Positions 55,740 to 64,000 of a stretch of DNA of 64,000 nt are shown piece by piece. A program made the position numbers and the translations under genes. Location: NCBI GenBank assembly GCA_003056245.1, contig MVDH01000001.1:739679-803678 (forward strand). Reading direction: 5' to 3'. Every line of letters starts with the position of its first letter. Positions within the stretch are counted from its first letter, which is position 1. The notes below the pieces were generated by a model. It saw only the letters and a list, made by a program, of their open reading frames with translations, was not told the DNA's origin and ran no database searches. The stretch comes from Cellvibrio sp. 79 (GTDB lineage Bacteria > Pseudomonadota > Gammaproteobacteria > Pseudomonadales > Cellvibrionaceae).

Positions 55740-56909
55740 ATGGTTTATAGAAATGCGATTCTTCTGGGGTTGTGCCAGTTTCTGTTGATGGTGTCTGTTG
55801 CGGTAGGGCTTTCTTTTAATGGCCTTATTGGAAAGGCTATGTCTCCGTCGCTTGCTCTGGCTACATTGCCTTACCTGACCATGACATTAACATCGGCTGC
55901 GTTAACGCTGTTGTTGCCGCGAATCTTCGCCCGTTTTGGTTATGCATGCAGCTTTGCTATTGGTGCAGCGCTCGGAGTCGCTGGCAGTTTGACGGCGGCA
56001 CTCGGGATCTGGCTTGGATCTTTCTTTATATTCTGTGCAGCAGGTGTATTGATGGGGGCTTATCAGGCCTCTGCTCTTTATTACCGGTTTGCAGCGGCCG
56101 ATTCGGTGACAGCCCAAAACCAGAAATCTACTGCTATCGCCTGGGTTTTGAATGGCGGGATTCTCGCTGCCTTATTAGGACCGTTGCTGGCGAGTAACTC
56201 TGTGCACTGGTTTGAGCCTGATTATCTTGGTTCTTATATCGCTTGTGCGATTATCGTTATTCTTGCGTTGCCGATTACTTTGTTTATGCGCTTGCCTGAT
56301 CGCCAACCCGTACCAGCGTTCACAATTCCGTTTTCAACAGTACTTGCTTTCCCAACTGCTAAAGCTGCCATCTTATTTTGCGCCGGCAGCTACGCCATGA
56401 TGATGTTGGTGATGTTGGCAAGCCCGTTGGCGATGGATCATTGCGGTTATTCTGCGGCGGACGCGGCCAGTGTGATCCAGTGGCATTTGCTGGGAATGTT
56501 CGCGCCTTCGTTGTTAACTGGAAAACTTATCGCCCGTTGGGGGGCACTCCCGGTTGCCGGTTGCGGTGCTATTGTGTTGATTTTCGGTTGTGTTATCGCC
56601 TTGTCAGGGATTCAGTTGCACTATTTTCATTGGGCGCTATTGCTGGTGGGAATTGGTTGGAACTTTATGTATATGGGCGGCAGTACAATTATCACCCAAA
56701 TAAATGATGTGTCTTTGCGGCTTAGGCTGCAGTCCTTAAATGAATTCATTACCTTTGCTGTGATGACCATTACTGCGGGTACCACCGGTTGGTTATTCGC
56801 CCATTTGGAGTGGGGCGGAGTATTGGTAGTGGCTGCTGCTTTTATTGGTGTGATGGCTTTATTCATTATTTTTGAGCGCTGGCAAGGGAACAAGAAGGTA
56901 ACAGTGTAA
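55740..56909 (+). CDS. MFS transporter
   Basis: A 389-residue inner-membrane carrier with about 12 hydrophobic helices in two halves. The first half contains GAALGVAGSLTAALGIWLGSF and the second MMLVMLASPLAMDHCGYS. The layout matches small proton-linked MFS proteins of the YfcJ/multidrug type. No binding residues allow a substrate call. It is preceded by an AT-rich leader with AAGGATG upstream and is followed by gspA after 87 bases; there is no sign that the two are linked. Confidence 0.85.
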   Translation: MVYRNAILLGLCQFLLMVSVAVGLSFNGLIGKAMSPSLALATLPYLTMTLTSAALTLLLPRIFARFGYACSFAIGAALGVAGSLTAALGIWLGSFFIFCAAGVLMGAYQASALYYRFAAADSVTAQNQKSTAIAWVLNGGILAALLGPLLASNSVHWFEPDYLGSYIACAIIVILALPITLFMRLPDRQPVPAFTIPFSTVLAFPTAKAAILFCAGSYAMMMLVMLASPLAMDHCGYSAADAASVIQWHLLGMFAPSLLTGKLIARWGALPVAGCGAIVLIFGCVIALSGIQLHYFHWALLLVGIGWNFMYMGGSTIITQINDVSLRLRLQSLNEFITFAVMTITAGTTGWLFAHLEWGGVLVVAAAFIGVMALFIIFERWQGNKKVTV

Positions 56910-56996
56910 TCTCAGGCCTGATATCATTCGGCAGCGCTGAACCACTCCGGGTTCGTGCGTTATGACAATAAGTATTCAAAAGACCTGTAAGTATTT

Positions 56997-58700
56997 ATGT
57001 ACCATGAATTTTTTGGGCTAAAAGAACCCGCCTTTTCCATCGCCGTAAACCCGCGCTACCTCTTTATGAGCGATCAGCATCGGGAGGCGTTGGCTCATTT
57101 GCTTTACGGGATTCAAAACGGCGGTTTTGTGATGCTTACCGGCGAAGTGGGTACTGGCAAAACCACAATGATTCGTTGTTTGCTGGAACAGCTCCCGGAC
57201 AATACCGATATCGCGATCATCCTTAACCCCATGGCCAGCGCACCGGAATTGTTATCCACTATCTGCGATGAGTTGGGGGTGGGATATATCGCGGATGAGT
57301 TGACGGTGAAAGTGCTTACTGATGCGCTCAATCAATTTTTGCTGGATAACCATCGCAAAGGCCGCAAAACCGTTTTATTGATTGATGAAGCCCAACTGTT
57401 AAAAGTACCGGTGCTGGAACAGATTCGTTTACTTACCAATCTGGAAACTACCACAGAAAAATTGTTGCAGATTATGTTGGTCGGCCAACCGGAATTAAAA
57501 CGATTGCTCGCCCGGCCGGCATTGCGTCAGTTATCACAACGTATTACTGCGCGTTTTCATCTTGAAGCGTTAAATCTTGTTGAGGCAAAAGCCTACATTT
57601 ATCACCGCCTCAAAGTTGCCGGGATGCCGGACCATCAAATACCGTTTAGTGATTCCATCATTAAAAAAATTCACGAATTCAGCGGCGGCATTCCGCGTTT
57701 GATTAATGTAATTTGCGAGCGATTGCTACTGGGCGCTTATGCGCAAAATCGTCATCAGGTTGATAAGCAAATTTTTGCAGCAGCCGTAAAAGAAGTCGCT
57801 GGAACAGCAACCCAGCAAGAAGAAAAAGAAGCAGCGGCAACACGAACTTCATGGCATGCGGCATTTGTGGGGATTGTTGCCGTAGTGATGGCGGCGGTTT
57901 GGTTTCTAATGCCGGATCATCCCCCTGCGCATGCGAACGCAGCCAATACGCAGCATTCTTCAATTGATGCCAGTTTGCTGGCTTCTGGAACGGTGATCGA
58001 AGCGCGACGTTTTATATCAAGTGCTGCTGCATCATCGACGCCTGCACAACCAAGTACGGATAGCCCTTTAATTGCTGTTGCAACACGTGATCAAGTGGCT
58101 GCGCAATTGGCGTTATTTAAATTTACCGGTTTAAATGCTGTCGATAAAAAATCGCCGTGTACATCGTTAAATAAATCTACTTATGAGTGTGCCAAAACCA
58201 AACTCGGTTCATGGGATGAATTAAAGGAGCTAAATCGCCCCGGCATAATGACGCTGTCAACCCCGGATAAAAAATGGGTATACGCTTTGCTGATAGGGTT
58301 GAGTGAAAACCATGCATTATTCCAGGTTGATGGAATAGAAAAAGTTATTTTATGGAGTGAGCTGGTTGCACAGTGGAACGGTGATTTTTTATATGTCTGG
58401 TCGCGCCCGGCAGGTTTTGAGGGAACTCTGCAGGTGGGTGATCGCAGCGAATTAGTAACCTGGATTGCCGAGCAATTTGCCAAACTTGACCAGCAACCCG
58501 CGCCGTTAACCCGTCAATTTTTTACTGACCGTTTGCAGAAACGAATTGAATTATTTCAGGCCAATAATGGAATTCTGCCTGATGGTGTTTTTAACGAGCA
58601 AACATTACGACGCTTGAATGAAGCGCTGGGCATGGATAAGCCGCTGGCAGAATTAAACGAACAAAAACTTCAACAACATCTCAAGGCACAAGGGCTGTAG
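56997..58700 (+). CDS. gspA: General secretion pathway protein A (ExeA-like ATPase)
   Basis: A 567-residue inner-membrane ATPase. The AAA domain (about 1-265) has Walker A GEVGTGKTT and Walker B VLLIDEAQLL. One transmembrane helix (about 285-305, WHAAFVGIVAVVMAAVWFLM) follows, then a periplasmic part ending in a peptidoglycan-binding domain (about 500-560, KRIELFQANNGILPDGVFNEQTLRRL). With GspB it helps insert the type II secretion secretin through the cell wall. The gspB start is 3 bases beyond its stop, so the two are one operon. Confidence 0.93.
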   Translation: MYHEFFGLKEPAFSIAVNPRYLFMSDQHREALAHLLYGIQNGGFVMLTGEVGTGKTTMIRCLLEQLPDNTDIAIILNPMASAPELLSTICDELGVGYIADELTVKVLTDALNQFLLDNHRKGRKTVLLIDEAQLLKVPVLEQIRLLTNLETTTEKLLQIMLVGQPELKRLLARPALRQLSQRITARFHLEALNLVEAKAYIYHRLKVAGMPDHQIPFSDSIIKKIHEFSGGIPRLINVICERLLLGAYAQNRHQVDKQIFAAAVKEVAGTATQQEEKEAAATRTSWHAAFVGIVAVVMAAVWFLMPDHPPAHANAANTQHSSIDASLLASGTVIEARRFISSAAASSTPAQPSTDSPLIAVATRDQVAAQLALFKFTGLNAVDKKSPCTSLNKSTYECAKTKLGSWDELKELNRPGIMTLSTPDKKWVYALLIGLSENHALFQVDGIEKVILWSELVAQWNGDFLYVWSRPAGFEGTLQVGDRSELVTWIAEQFAKLDQQPAPLTRQFFTDRLQKRIELFQANNGILPDGVFNEQTLRRLNEALGMDKPLAELNEQKLQQHLKAQGL

Positions 58701-58703
58701 TTT

Positions 58704-59573
58704 ATGTCACTCATTTTGGATGCCTTGAATCGCGCTGATCATGAGCGCAAAAACCAGGACGTTGTGCCTGGTTTAAATACCGTACATCCCGCGCCGGTAA
58801 TGGTTGTGGAAGAAAAGTCCGGCAATAAAAATGGATTGTACATCGCTATTTCCTTATCAATTATTGCCTTGGCTGTGAGCGTTTACTGGTTTATCGGAAA
58901 ACCCAAAGATGCTGTTGAGGCTAATGCGCAAGTGGACCATGCTCAGGCAGCAAAACCACCGGCTATAAATACAAAGCCTGCATTAACACAACAACCTGAG
59001 ACCAAAGCACCGGCTGGCGCTGATACAACAAGCCAATCGATAACAGATGGTCAATCAGTAGTAGAAAACAGATCTGCAGAATCTTTGGTCACCTCAAAAC
59101 CAACAGCAGCAGTGGAACAACTTTATTCTGCGCCGGAAACACAAGCTGCTTCTGCCGATCCAAAAGTGAATGAACTTTATTCGGCTGAGGAGCCGGCAGT
59201 TTCTGAATCTATTGAGGAACCTTTTCCTGAATCCGTACCGTTTGCAGGAGAATCCACGCATATTACTAATACTGGGCGCGGAGGTATGGAAAATTTACCT
59301 TCACGTAATTTTGCCAACATTATCAATGTGCAAGATTTTAATGAACTGCCCTGGAACACCAAGCAACAAATCCCGACCATCAGTTATCAACGACATAATT
59401 TTTTGGCGGGTGGTGTAAGCACAGTCGTTATTAATGGGCAAACGTTGGGGGTGGGTAATATTGCCGCTTCCAGCCAATTGGTTGTTCAGGAAATATTTGA
59501 GGATGGTGTAGTGCTTAAGCGAGGTAACGTGATTTTTAAATTGCGCGCACTTAATGGCTGGATCAACATGTAA
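58704..59573 (+). CDS. gspB: General secretion pathway protein B (ExeB-like)
   Basis: A 289-residue protein. MSLILDALNRADHERK is the standard GspB N-terminus; a single helix (about 52-70, GLYIAISLSIIALAVSVYWFIG) is followed by a Pro/Ala-rich periplasmic linker and a C-terminal T2SSB domain (about 215-289, GQTLGVGNIAASSQLVVQEIFEDGVVLKR). It acts with GspA in secretin assembly. The type II secretion genes gspC-N are not in this window, which is usual for gspAB. Confidence 0.92.
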   Translation: MSLILDALNRADHERKNQDVVPGLNTVHPAPVMVVEEKSGNKNGLYIAISLSIIALAVSVYWFIGKPKDAVEANAQVDHAQAAKPPAINTKPALTQQPETKAPAGADTTSQSITDGQSVVENRSAESLVTSKPTAAVEQLYSAPETQAASADPKVNELYSAEEPAVSESIEEPFPESVPFAGESTHITNTGRGGMENLPSRNFANIINVQDFNELPWNTKQQIPTISYQRHNFLAGGVSTVVINGQTLGVGNIAASSQLVVQEIFEDGVVLKRGNVIFKLRALNGWINM

Positions 59574-59587
59574 CAATATTTAACATC

Positions 59588-59620
59588 AAAAATAAAGGAG
59601 CCGGTGGCTCCTTTATTTTT
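59588..59620. terminator. Bidirectional rho-independent terminator
   Basis: AAATAAAGGAGCC and GGCTCCTTTATTT pair as a 13-bp stem, with T-run after, between the convergent gspB and bfr genes. Confidence 0.88.
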
Positions 59621-59638
59621 CGGCGATTTTTTTGGAAA

Positions 59639-60109
59639 TCAGCCTTCCATTTTGGATTGCAAATAATTCTGTATTCCGACTTTATCAATCAGGGATAATT
59701 GGGTTTCCAGCCAATCTACGTGTTCCTCTTCTGATTCAAGGATGCTTTTCAGTAAATCCCTGCTCACAAAATCGCGCACACCTTCACAGATAAGTATTCC
59801 GTCGCGCAAATCTGGAATTGCTTTCAATTCCAGTTTTAAATCGCATTCCAGCATTTCTTTAGTGTCTTCGCCGATGTGCAACTTACCTAAATCCTGCAGG
59901 TTGGGTAAACCTTCCAAAAACAGGATTCGCTCGATTAGCTTATCGGCGTGTTTCATTTCATCAATGGATTCGTGGTATTCATGATCGGCCAGTTCTTTCA
60001 GGCCCCAATCTTTATACATGCGGGAATGCAGGAAGTATTGGTTAATCGCAACTAACTCGTTTCCCAATACTTTGTTTAACACGGCAATAACTTGTGGATC
60101 ACCTTTCAT
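59639..60109 (-). CDS. bfr: Bacterioferritin
   Basis: A 156-residue iron-storage protein that forms a 24-subunit shell. Ferroxidase ligands Glu18, Glu51 and His54 are present, and later Glu and His ([12 protein letters not shown]) complete the site. Heme ligand Met52 (IDEMKHAD) is present, so this is the heme-binding subunit. Start 60109 has GGAGAA; a frame to 60175 is not needed. bfd lies 150 bases upstream on the same strand, the partner that releases stored iron. Confidence 0.96.
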   Translation of the reverse strand: MKGDPQVIAVLNKVLGNELVAINQYFLHSRMYKDWGLKELADHEYHESIDEMKHADKLIERILFLEGLPNLQDLGKLHIGEDTKEMLECDLKLELKAIPDLRDGILICEGVRDFVSRDLLKSILESEEEHVDWLETQLSLIDKVGIQNYLQSKMEG

Positions 60110-60259
60110 GGCGTTCTCCTTATAACTGGCAATAAACAAAAGGAGAGTTTGGTCCTGCGGGAAGGGAGGTGTCAAGCAAAAAAGACTTCTAAGTGTTTGA
60201 TGCTGAAGGAAAAAACACTGAAAATAACAATGATTCCGTTTTTTGTTTGCGCTCTGTTA

Positions 60260-60469
60260 TCAGGCAACCGCATAGAATTGCGGCAATCCATTAATCATTG
60301 GCGTTTCGCTCAGAGCTTCGTCGAGGATTTCACGCGTCATCACAGAACATTTACCGCATTGGCTTGCAACGCCCAACGCTTTACGTAATTGGCCTAGCGA
60401 GCTTGCTCCATTGTCAATAGCTGCTTTGATTTGGCGATCAGTAATGCCTTTGCAAACACAAACGTACAT
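60260..60469 (-). CDS. bfd: Bacterioferritin-associated ferredoxin
   Basis: A 69-residue [2Fe-2S] protein. The cluster ligands are Cys4, Cys6, Cys38 and Cys41 (CVC...CGKC), exactly as in known Bfd. It reduces ferric iron in bacterioferritin for release during iron shortage. A Fur-type box lies 71 bases upstream of its start, the expected control. Confidence 0.95.
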   Translation of the reverse strand: MYVCVCKGITDRQIKAAIDNGASSLGQLRKALGVASQCGKCSVMTREILDEALSETPMINGLPQFYAVA

Positions 60470-60540
60470 GGGGAAACCTGAATTGACGAATTAGTGAGAT
60501 CAAAACGATGGTGCACAAAACATCATCAACTTAAATCTAA

Positions 60541-60559
60541 TGTGAATGATAATTCATGT
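60541..60559. promoter_or_regulatory. Fur box upstream of bfd
   Basis: TGTGAATGATAATTCATGT matches the 19-bp Fur consensus GATAATGATAATCATTATC well in its centre (AATGATAATTCAT). It lies in the bfd promoter region, so iron-bound Fur would repress bfd. Confidence 0.7.
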
Positions 60560-60719
60560 CAACAAGTGATGCGATAAATTCTTGTTTGAAATGATCTTTT
60601 ATTCGTTAATATAACCCAATTCAAGGTTGGTGATAAATGCGCCATTATTTTAGTCATAGCGACACTCTTGCGAGCGTTATATACAAAATCAATATGACAC
60701 GCACCTTGGTCTGTGTATG

Positions 60720-60756
60720 ATAGCGGCGCACTATCGATAAATATCAGCTAATCAAT
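60720..60756. promoter_or_regulatory. Possible OxyR site upstream of the peroxiredoxin
   Basis: ATAG-N7-CTAT (60720-60734) is a perfect OxyR half-site dimer; the second half (TATC-N7-CAAT) matches the ATAG-N7-CTAT motif only in part. The position about 100 bases before the peroxiredoxin start fits an activator. Confidence 0.4.
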
Positions 60757-60854
60757 AACTGGCCATAAATTGTTCATACAAATTGAATAAACTCGTGGTC
60801 GCTGAAGCAGGTATTTATTCACCGATTAACCTATCAACCATCAGGAGCATTGTT

Positions 60855-61457
60855 ATGGGCGTATTAGTAGGTAAAAAAGCACCCGATTTTACTGCAGCAG
60901 CAGTATTGGCTAGCGGCGAGATCGTAGACGGTTACAACTTTGCAGCGGCCACCAAGGGTAAAAAAGCAGTTGTGTTCTTCTATCCTTTGGACTTCACCTT
61001 TGTATGTCCATCTGAGTTGCTGGCGTTCGATCACCGCGTAGAAGAGTTCAAAAAGCGTAATGTAGAAGTAATTGGTGTGTCTATTGACTCCCAATTTACC
61101 CATAACGCATGGCGCAACACCCCGGTAAATGAAGGCGGTATTGGCCCGGTTAAATACACTCTGGTTGCTGACATCAAGCATGAAATCGCTAGAGCATTTG
61201 ATGTTGAATCTGCTGATGGTGTTGCTTTCCGCGGCACTTTTATCATCGACGAGGCTGGTGTTGTGCGTTCTCAAATCGTTAATGATCTGCCAATTGGCCG
61301 CAATATTGACGAAACCATCCGTACTGTTGATGCGCTGATTTTCCACGAGCAACATGGTGAAGTTTGCCCTGCTGGCTGGAAAGATGGTGACAAAGGTATG
61401 GACGCATCGCCAGAAGGTGTTGCCAAGTATCTGGCAGAACATGCTGACAAACTCTAA
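60855..61457 (+). CDS. Typical 2-Cys peroxiredoxin (AhpC/Prx1 type)
   Basis: A 200-residue thiol peroxidase that reduces hydrogen peroxide and organic peroxides. Peroxidatic Cys51 lies in DFTFVCPSEL and resolving Cys171 in GEVCPAGW; the C-terminal extension is present. Start 60855 follows AGGAG; the frame to 60783 adds an unneeded 24 codons. No AhpF gene is adjacent, so thioredoxin or a remote AhpF would reduce it. Confidence 0.95.
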   Translation: MGVLVGKKAPDFTAAAVLASGEIVDGYNFAAATKGKKAVVFFYPLDFTFVCPSELLAFDHRVEEFKKRNVEVIGVSIDSQFTHNAWRNTPVNEGGIGPVKYTLVADIKHEIARAFDVESADGVAFRGTFIIDEAGVVRSQIVNDLPIGRNIDETIRTVDALIFHEQHGEVCPAGWKDGDKGMDASPEGVAKYLAEHADKL

Positions 61458-61483
61458 GTTTTACTTTTAGCGTTTTGTCTTGT

Positions 61484-61513
61484 AAAAAGCCCGGCTTATT
61501 GCCGGGCTTTTTG
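61484..61513 (+). terminator. Rho-independent terminator after the peroxiredoxin
   Basis: A 12-bp stem AAAAAGCCCGGC / GCCGGGCTTTTT with loop TTATT and a short T-run, immediately before ung. Confidence 0.88.
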
Positions 61514-61542
61514 TTGGCGAGTTTATTTTGCGGGAAATTACT

Positions 61543-62232
61543 ATGTCGGAAACCACCAAAAAAATAGATCTTCATCCTAGTTGGTTGAGTCATCTTGCGG
61601 GCGAATTTGAGCAGCCTTATATGAAGCAGCTCAAGGCGTTTCTTTTGGCAGAAAAGAAGCAAGGAAAAGTGATATATCCCGCATCAAAAAATATATTCAA
61701 TGCATTTAACAGTACGCCGTTGGATCAGGTTAAGGTCGTTATCCTTGGACAAGATCCGTATCATGGCCCCAACCAAGCCCATGGTCTTTGTTTTTCGGTA
61801 CAGCCTGGTATTCCGGCACCTCCCTCGTTGCAAAATATGTTTAAAGAGTTGCACCGGGATTTAGGTATGTCCATTCCTCCCCATGGATGCCTCCAGGCTT
61901 GGGCTAATCAAGGAGTTCTACTGCTTAACGCTACCTTGACTGTGGAGCAGGCGAGGGCAGGTTCGCACCAAGGGCGAGGTTGGGAAACATTTACTGATAA
62001 AGCTATTCAGATTGTTAATGAGCAATGCCAGGGAGTTGTGTTCTTGTTATGGGGTAGTTATGCCCAAAAAAAGGCGGCTTTTATTGATCCGCGCAAACAT
62101 CTGGTTCTTAAAGCTCCACATCCCTCTCCATTGTCCGCGCATCGTGGATTTATAGGTTGCGGGCACTTCTCAAAAACCAATCACCATTTACTGCAGCTTA
62201 ATAAAGCACCAATTGACTGGCGCCTTTCTTAA
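61543..62232 (+). CDS. ung: Uracil-DNA glycosylase
   Basis: A 229-residue base-excision repair enzyme that removes uracil from DNA. Motif A is [18 protein letters not shown] with catalytic Asp71; motif B is [10 protein letters not shown] with the Leu-loop. Length and order match family 1 Ung. Start ATG 61543 is preferred to an upstream frame start. Confidence 0.97.
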   Translation: MSETTKKIDLHPSWLSHLAGEFEQPYMKQLKAFLLAEKKQGKVIYPASKNIFNAFNSTPLDQVKVVILGQDPYHGPNQAHGLCFSVQPGIPAPPSLQNMFKELHRDLGMSIPPHGCLQAWANQGVLLLNATLTVEQARAGSHQGRGWETFTDKAIQIVNEQCQGVVFLLWGSYAQKKAAFIDPRKHLVLKAPHPSPLSAHRGFIGCGHFSKTNHHLLQLNKAPIDWRLS

Positions 62233-62327
62233 GTACTTAGAAAATAAAACATTTATTGTTTTTTTGACTATAAGCTGAGTGTGGCATTTTCTGCCAGTTT
62301 TTACACTTTATTCCTTTCTCAAATAAT

Positions 62328-62341
62328 TGACAGCGCTGTCA
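62328..62341. promoter_or_regulatory. Perfect palindrome resembling a LacI-family operator
   Basis: TGACAGCGCTGTCA is a perfect 14-bp palindrome with a central GCGC, as in many LacI-family sites that control sugar TonB systems. It lies 270 bases before a truncated TonB receptor; the remaining part of 62233-62610 has an AT-rich leader and no gene. Confidence 0.5.
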
Positions 62342-62610
62342 CATAGTAGTAGTTTTGTGCGCAATTAAAGTGGGGTGGATGTGAGATGTGTCTCATCAAT
62401 CTACCAAATAATATTTATCAGTAAAAAACTTAACCTTTTTCTTTTGTATTTTAAAAAGTGTTCTAGAGTAAAACTCAAAATAACTAGAACAACAAAGAGA
62501 ATTCGCCTTCATTCCGAAGACGAAAATGTTTGAACACTGAGCCCAGATTGCACGGTTTCAGACATGTGTGTACCGGAAAATAATTCCTGACGATAATAAA
62601 GGAGAGCTCC

Positions 62611-62856
62611 ATGTACAAAACTATAAGCTTTAAGAAAAAACTTTTGGTTACTGCTGTGGCTTCTGCTGCTGCGGCTGCCAGCTTCAGTGGTATGACCTAT
62701 GCTCAAGATGATTCAGTTGTTGAAGAGGTAACGGTAACAGGCATTCGCGGTTCTTTGACTCGTGCGGTAGATGTCAAACGTGACGCAGCGGGTGTTGTTG
62801 ATGCGCTCAATCATTTTATGATTGTGTTTGATGAGCGCTTGGTGGATTATCGTTGA
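62611..62856 (+). pseudogene. Truncated TonB-dependent receptor remnant
   Basis: An 81-codon frame. AAGGAGAGCTCC gives a strong start. A signal peptide (ending GMTYAQ) leads into EEVTVTGIRGSLTRAVDVKRDAAGVVDAL, the typical plug entry of large sugar-type receptors, which normally continues with an aspartate-rich segment (AEDIGKFPD) and another 800 or more residues. Here the similarity stops after VVDAL and a stop follows within 18 codons. A terminator hairpin then closes the unit. A large internal deletion is the simplest reading. The product would be exported but could not form a receptor. Confidence 0.75.
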
Positions 62857-62933
62857 GTTGGCAGTTACACAGAAATTTTTACAGTCTCAAAACCGGTTGT
62901 GTCCGAGTTTAAAATAAATTGCTTGCTGCATAA

Positions 62934-62975
62934 AAAATCGCCATAACACTTTCATGTTATGGCGATTTTTATTTG
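62934..62975. terminator. Bidirectional rho-independent terminator
   Basis: A 15-bp stem (AAAATCGCCATAACA / TGTTATGGCGATTTTT) with loop CTTTCA and flanking A- and T-runs. It separates the receptor remnant from the convergent helicase gene. Confidence 0.88.
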
Positions 62976-62997
62976 ATGCTAAAATTTGATTAACTAA

Positions 62998-64000
62998 TTA
63001 ATCAGACTTCTTTGGGCGATAACCGGATTTTTTACTGGCATTGTCACGATCATTAAAGCGTGGTTTATCACGGCCACCATCTCTGTAACCACCGCCGTCA
63101 CGTCCGCCTTCTCTTGGTCCGAAATCGCGCTTTGGTTTGCCGCGACCAGGATAATCATCGCCGCCGCGTGGGCCGGTATCCAATGAAATTTCCAATGGGC
63201 GATTGCGCACACGCACTTTTTTCAGTTTAGCGAGAGTGTCTTTTGAAATACCGGTTGGCAAATCCACGGTGGAGAATTCATCGTGCAATTTAATGTGGCC
63301 AATAAAGCGGCTTTCAATTCCCGCTTCGTTAGCAATAGCACCAACGATATCACCTGGGCGCGCTTCGTGGTTGCGACCCACTTCAATGCGATAGCGATCC
63401 ATGTTCTCATCGTTGCGTTCACGGCGTGGGCGATCTTCACGTGGGCCGCGATCACGACCCCCGTCACGGCCGCCACGATCATCGCGATCACGACCGCCAC
63501 GGTCATCGCGGTCACGGCGTTCGCGCTCGGGTTTGATATCAGTAAATTTCACTTGCAGTGGGCGCTCGCGCTGCAACAGGAAGGCGAGGGCAGAGGCAAT
63601 TTCTTCCGGTGATACGTCGTTTGCGTGACTGTATTCAGCGAGCAAATCATTAAAGAAAGAGAGATCCGCTTGTTCTTTCAAGGTATCAGTAATTTGTTGG
63701 GTAAATTGATCGATACGATGTTTGGTAACGGTTGCACCACTTGGTAACTCCATCAGTGTGATGGGTTTTTTTGTGGCTTTTTCGATGGTGTAGAGCAAGC
63801 GTTTTTCACGCGGGGCAACAAACAGGATGGCTTTACCACTACGACCAGCGCGGCCAGTACGACCAATACGGTGAACGTAGGCTTCGCTATCGTAAGGAAT
63901 ATCGTAGTTCACAACGTGGCTGACACGTTCTACGTCGATACCGCGTGCAGCAACGTCAGTGGCAATAACAATATCCAGTTTGCCCGTTTTCAGGCGATCA
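62998..64000 (-). CDS. deaD: DEAD-box RNA helicase DeaD/CsdA (C-terminal part)
   Basis: The gene runs off the window end; 334 codons are visible. The frame is open to 64000 with helicase motifs V and VI ([21 protein letters not shown], then [14 protein letters not shown]). An RGG/RDD-rich low-complexity stretch, a DbpA-like RNA-binding domain ([44 protein letters not shown]) and a second Arg/Gly-rich tail follow. This matches the cold-shock helicase CsdA, involved in ribosome assembly and RNA decay. Confidence 0.92.
   Translation of the reverse strand, partial: DRLKTGKLDIVIATDVAARGIDVERVSHVVNYDIPYDSEAYVHRIGRTGRAGRSGKAILFVAPREKRLLYTIEKATKKPITLMELPSGATVTKHRIDQFTQQITDTLKEQADLSFFNDLLAEYSHANDVSPEEIASALAFLLQRERPLQVKFTDIKPERERRDRDDRGGRDRDDRGGRDGGRDRGPREDRPRRERNDENMDRYRIEVGRNHEARPGDIVGAIANEAGIESRFIGHIKLHDEFSTVDLPTGISKDTLAKLKKVRVRNRPLEISLDTGPRGGDDYPGRGKPKRDFGPREGGRDGGGYRDGGRDKPRFNDRDNASKKSGYRPKKSD
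63436..63535. repeat. Short repeats encoding RDRDDRGG-type low-complexity sequence in deaD
   Basis: The codons for Arg, Asp and Gly repeat with a period of about 24 bases. They belong to the coding region and give the disordered RNA-binding linker between the helicase core and the RNA-binding domain. Confidence 0.7.

Noticed and set aside
63203-63628. Arg/Ser-rich frames on the plus strand opposite deaD
   Set aside because: They are shadows of the Arg/Asp/Gly low-complexity codons of deaD.
1-64000. CRISPR arrays, tRNA or rRNA genes, insertion sequences, prophage
   Set aside because: I saw no direct-repeat arrays, tRNA-like folds, transposase, integrase or phage motifs on either strand by reading; a tRNAscan or IS search was not possible here.

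Overview
The window comes from a moderate-GC Gram-negative gammaproteobacterium. Its gene set resembles a free-living polysaccharide degrader of the Cellvibrio type. Supporting this are TonB-dependent receptors, GH97 and GH127-type glycosidases, an ExeAB/GspAB pair, sigma-54 control, Zur- and Fur-type boxes, a cobalamin riboswitch and a GGDEF/EAL protein. The genus is inferred from overall gene content; no rRNA gene is present, and I saw no tRNA gene, CRISPR array, transposase, integrase or prophage module.

Region by region: 1-10.8 kb holds an NtrC-type response regulator, a histidine kinase, and a MacA/MacB-like ABC export operon. A sigma-54 promoter and a twin-dyad enhancer precede the operon; a Tat-exported DUF1680/GH127-type glycosidase and an acyltransferase flank it. 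11-16 kb has gamma-glutamyltransferase, a divergent SDR/LysR pair, a DUF4142 protein and an orphan solute-binding protein. 16-20 kb is a Zur-box-controlled zinc uptake unit: a His-rich TonB receptor and a His-rich lipoprotein that may be an AztD-like metallochaperone. 20-29 kb holds a cobalamin riboswitch, a BtuB-like receptor, CobO and CobQ, with an mprF-acvB (lysyl-phosphatidylglycerol) operon between CobO and CobQ. 29-35 kb has a binding-protein/sensor-like fusion, a single-heme protein, a nucleoside hydrolase and EttA.

35-39 kb is the most unusual part. A cyclooxygenase-like heme dioxygenase keeps the COX catalytic Tyr and proximal His but has Asp at the distal His position. It is transcribed divergently from two tandem paralogous LuxR-type regulators. 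39-47 kb carries a pentapeptide-repeat/nucleotidyl-cyclase fusion, CorA, a second orphan binding protein paralogous to the first, an SDR/TetR pair with the same operator before each gene, and a GH97 enzyme. 47-64 kb is mostly housekeeping: GAF-PAS-GGDEF-EAL, an EF-G paralogue, GcvP, an MFS carrier, GspA/GspB, Bfr/Bfd with a Fur box, a 2-Cys peroxiredoxin, Ung, a truncated TonB receptor that keeps its own control region, and a DEAD-box helicase that runs off the window end.

How the genes work together: several units show a regulator with its target and binding site in view. These are the RR and HK with enhancer, sigma-54 promoter and ABC exporter; Zur box with zinc receptor; riboswitch with B12 receptor; TetR with SDR; LysR with SDR; and Fur box with bfd. 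Many start codons were moved downstream of the longest open frame because a ribosome binding site, operator or terminator lies inside the longer version.
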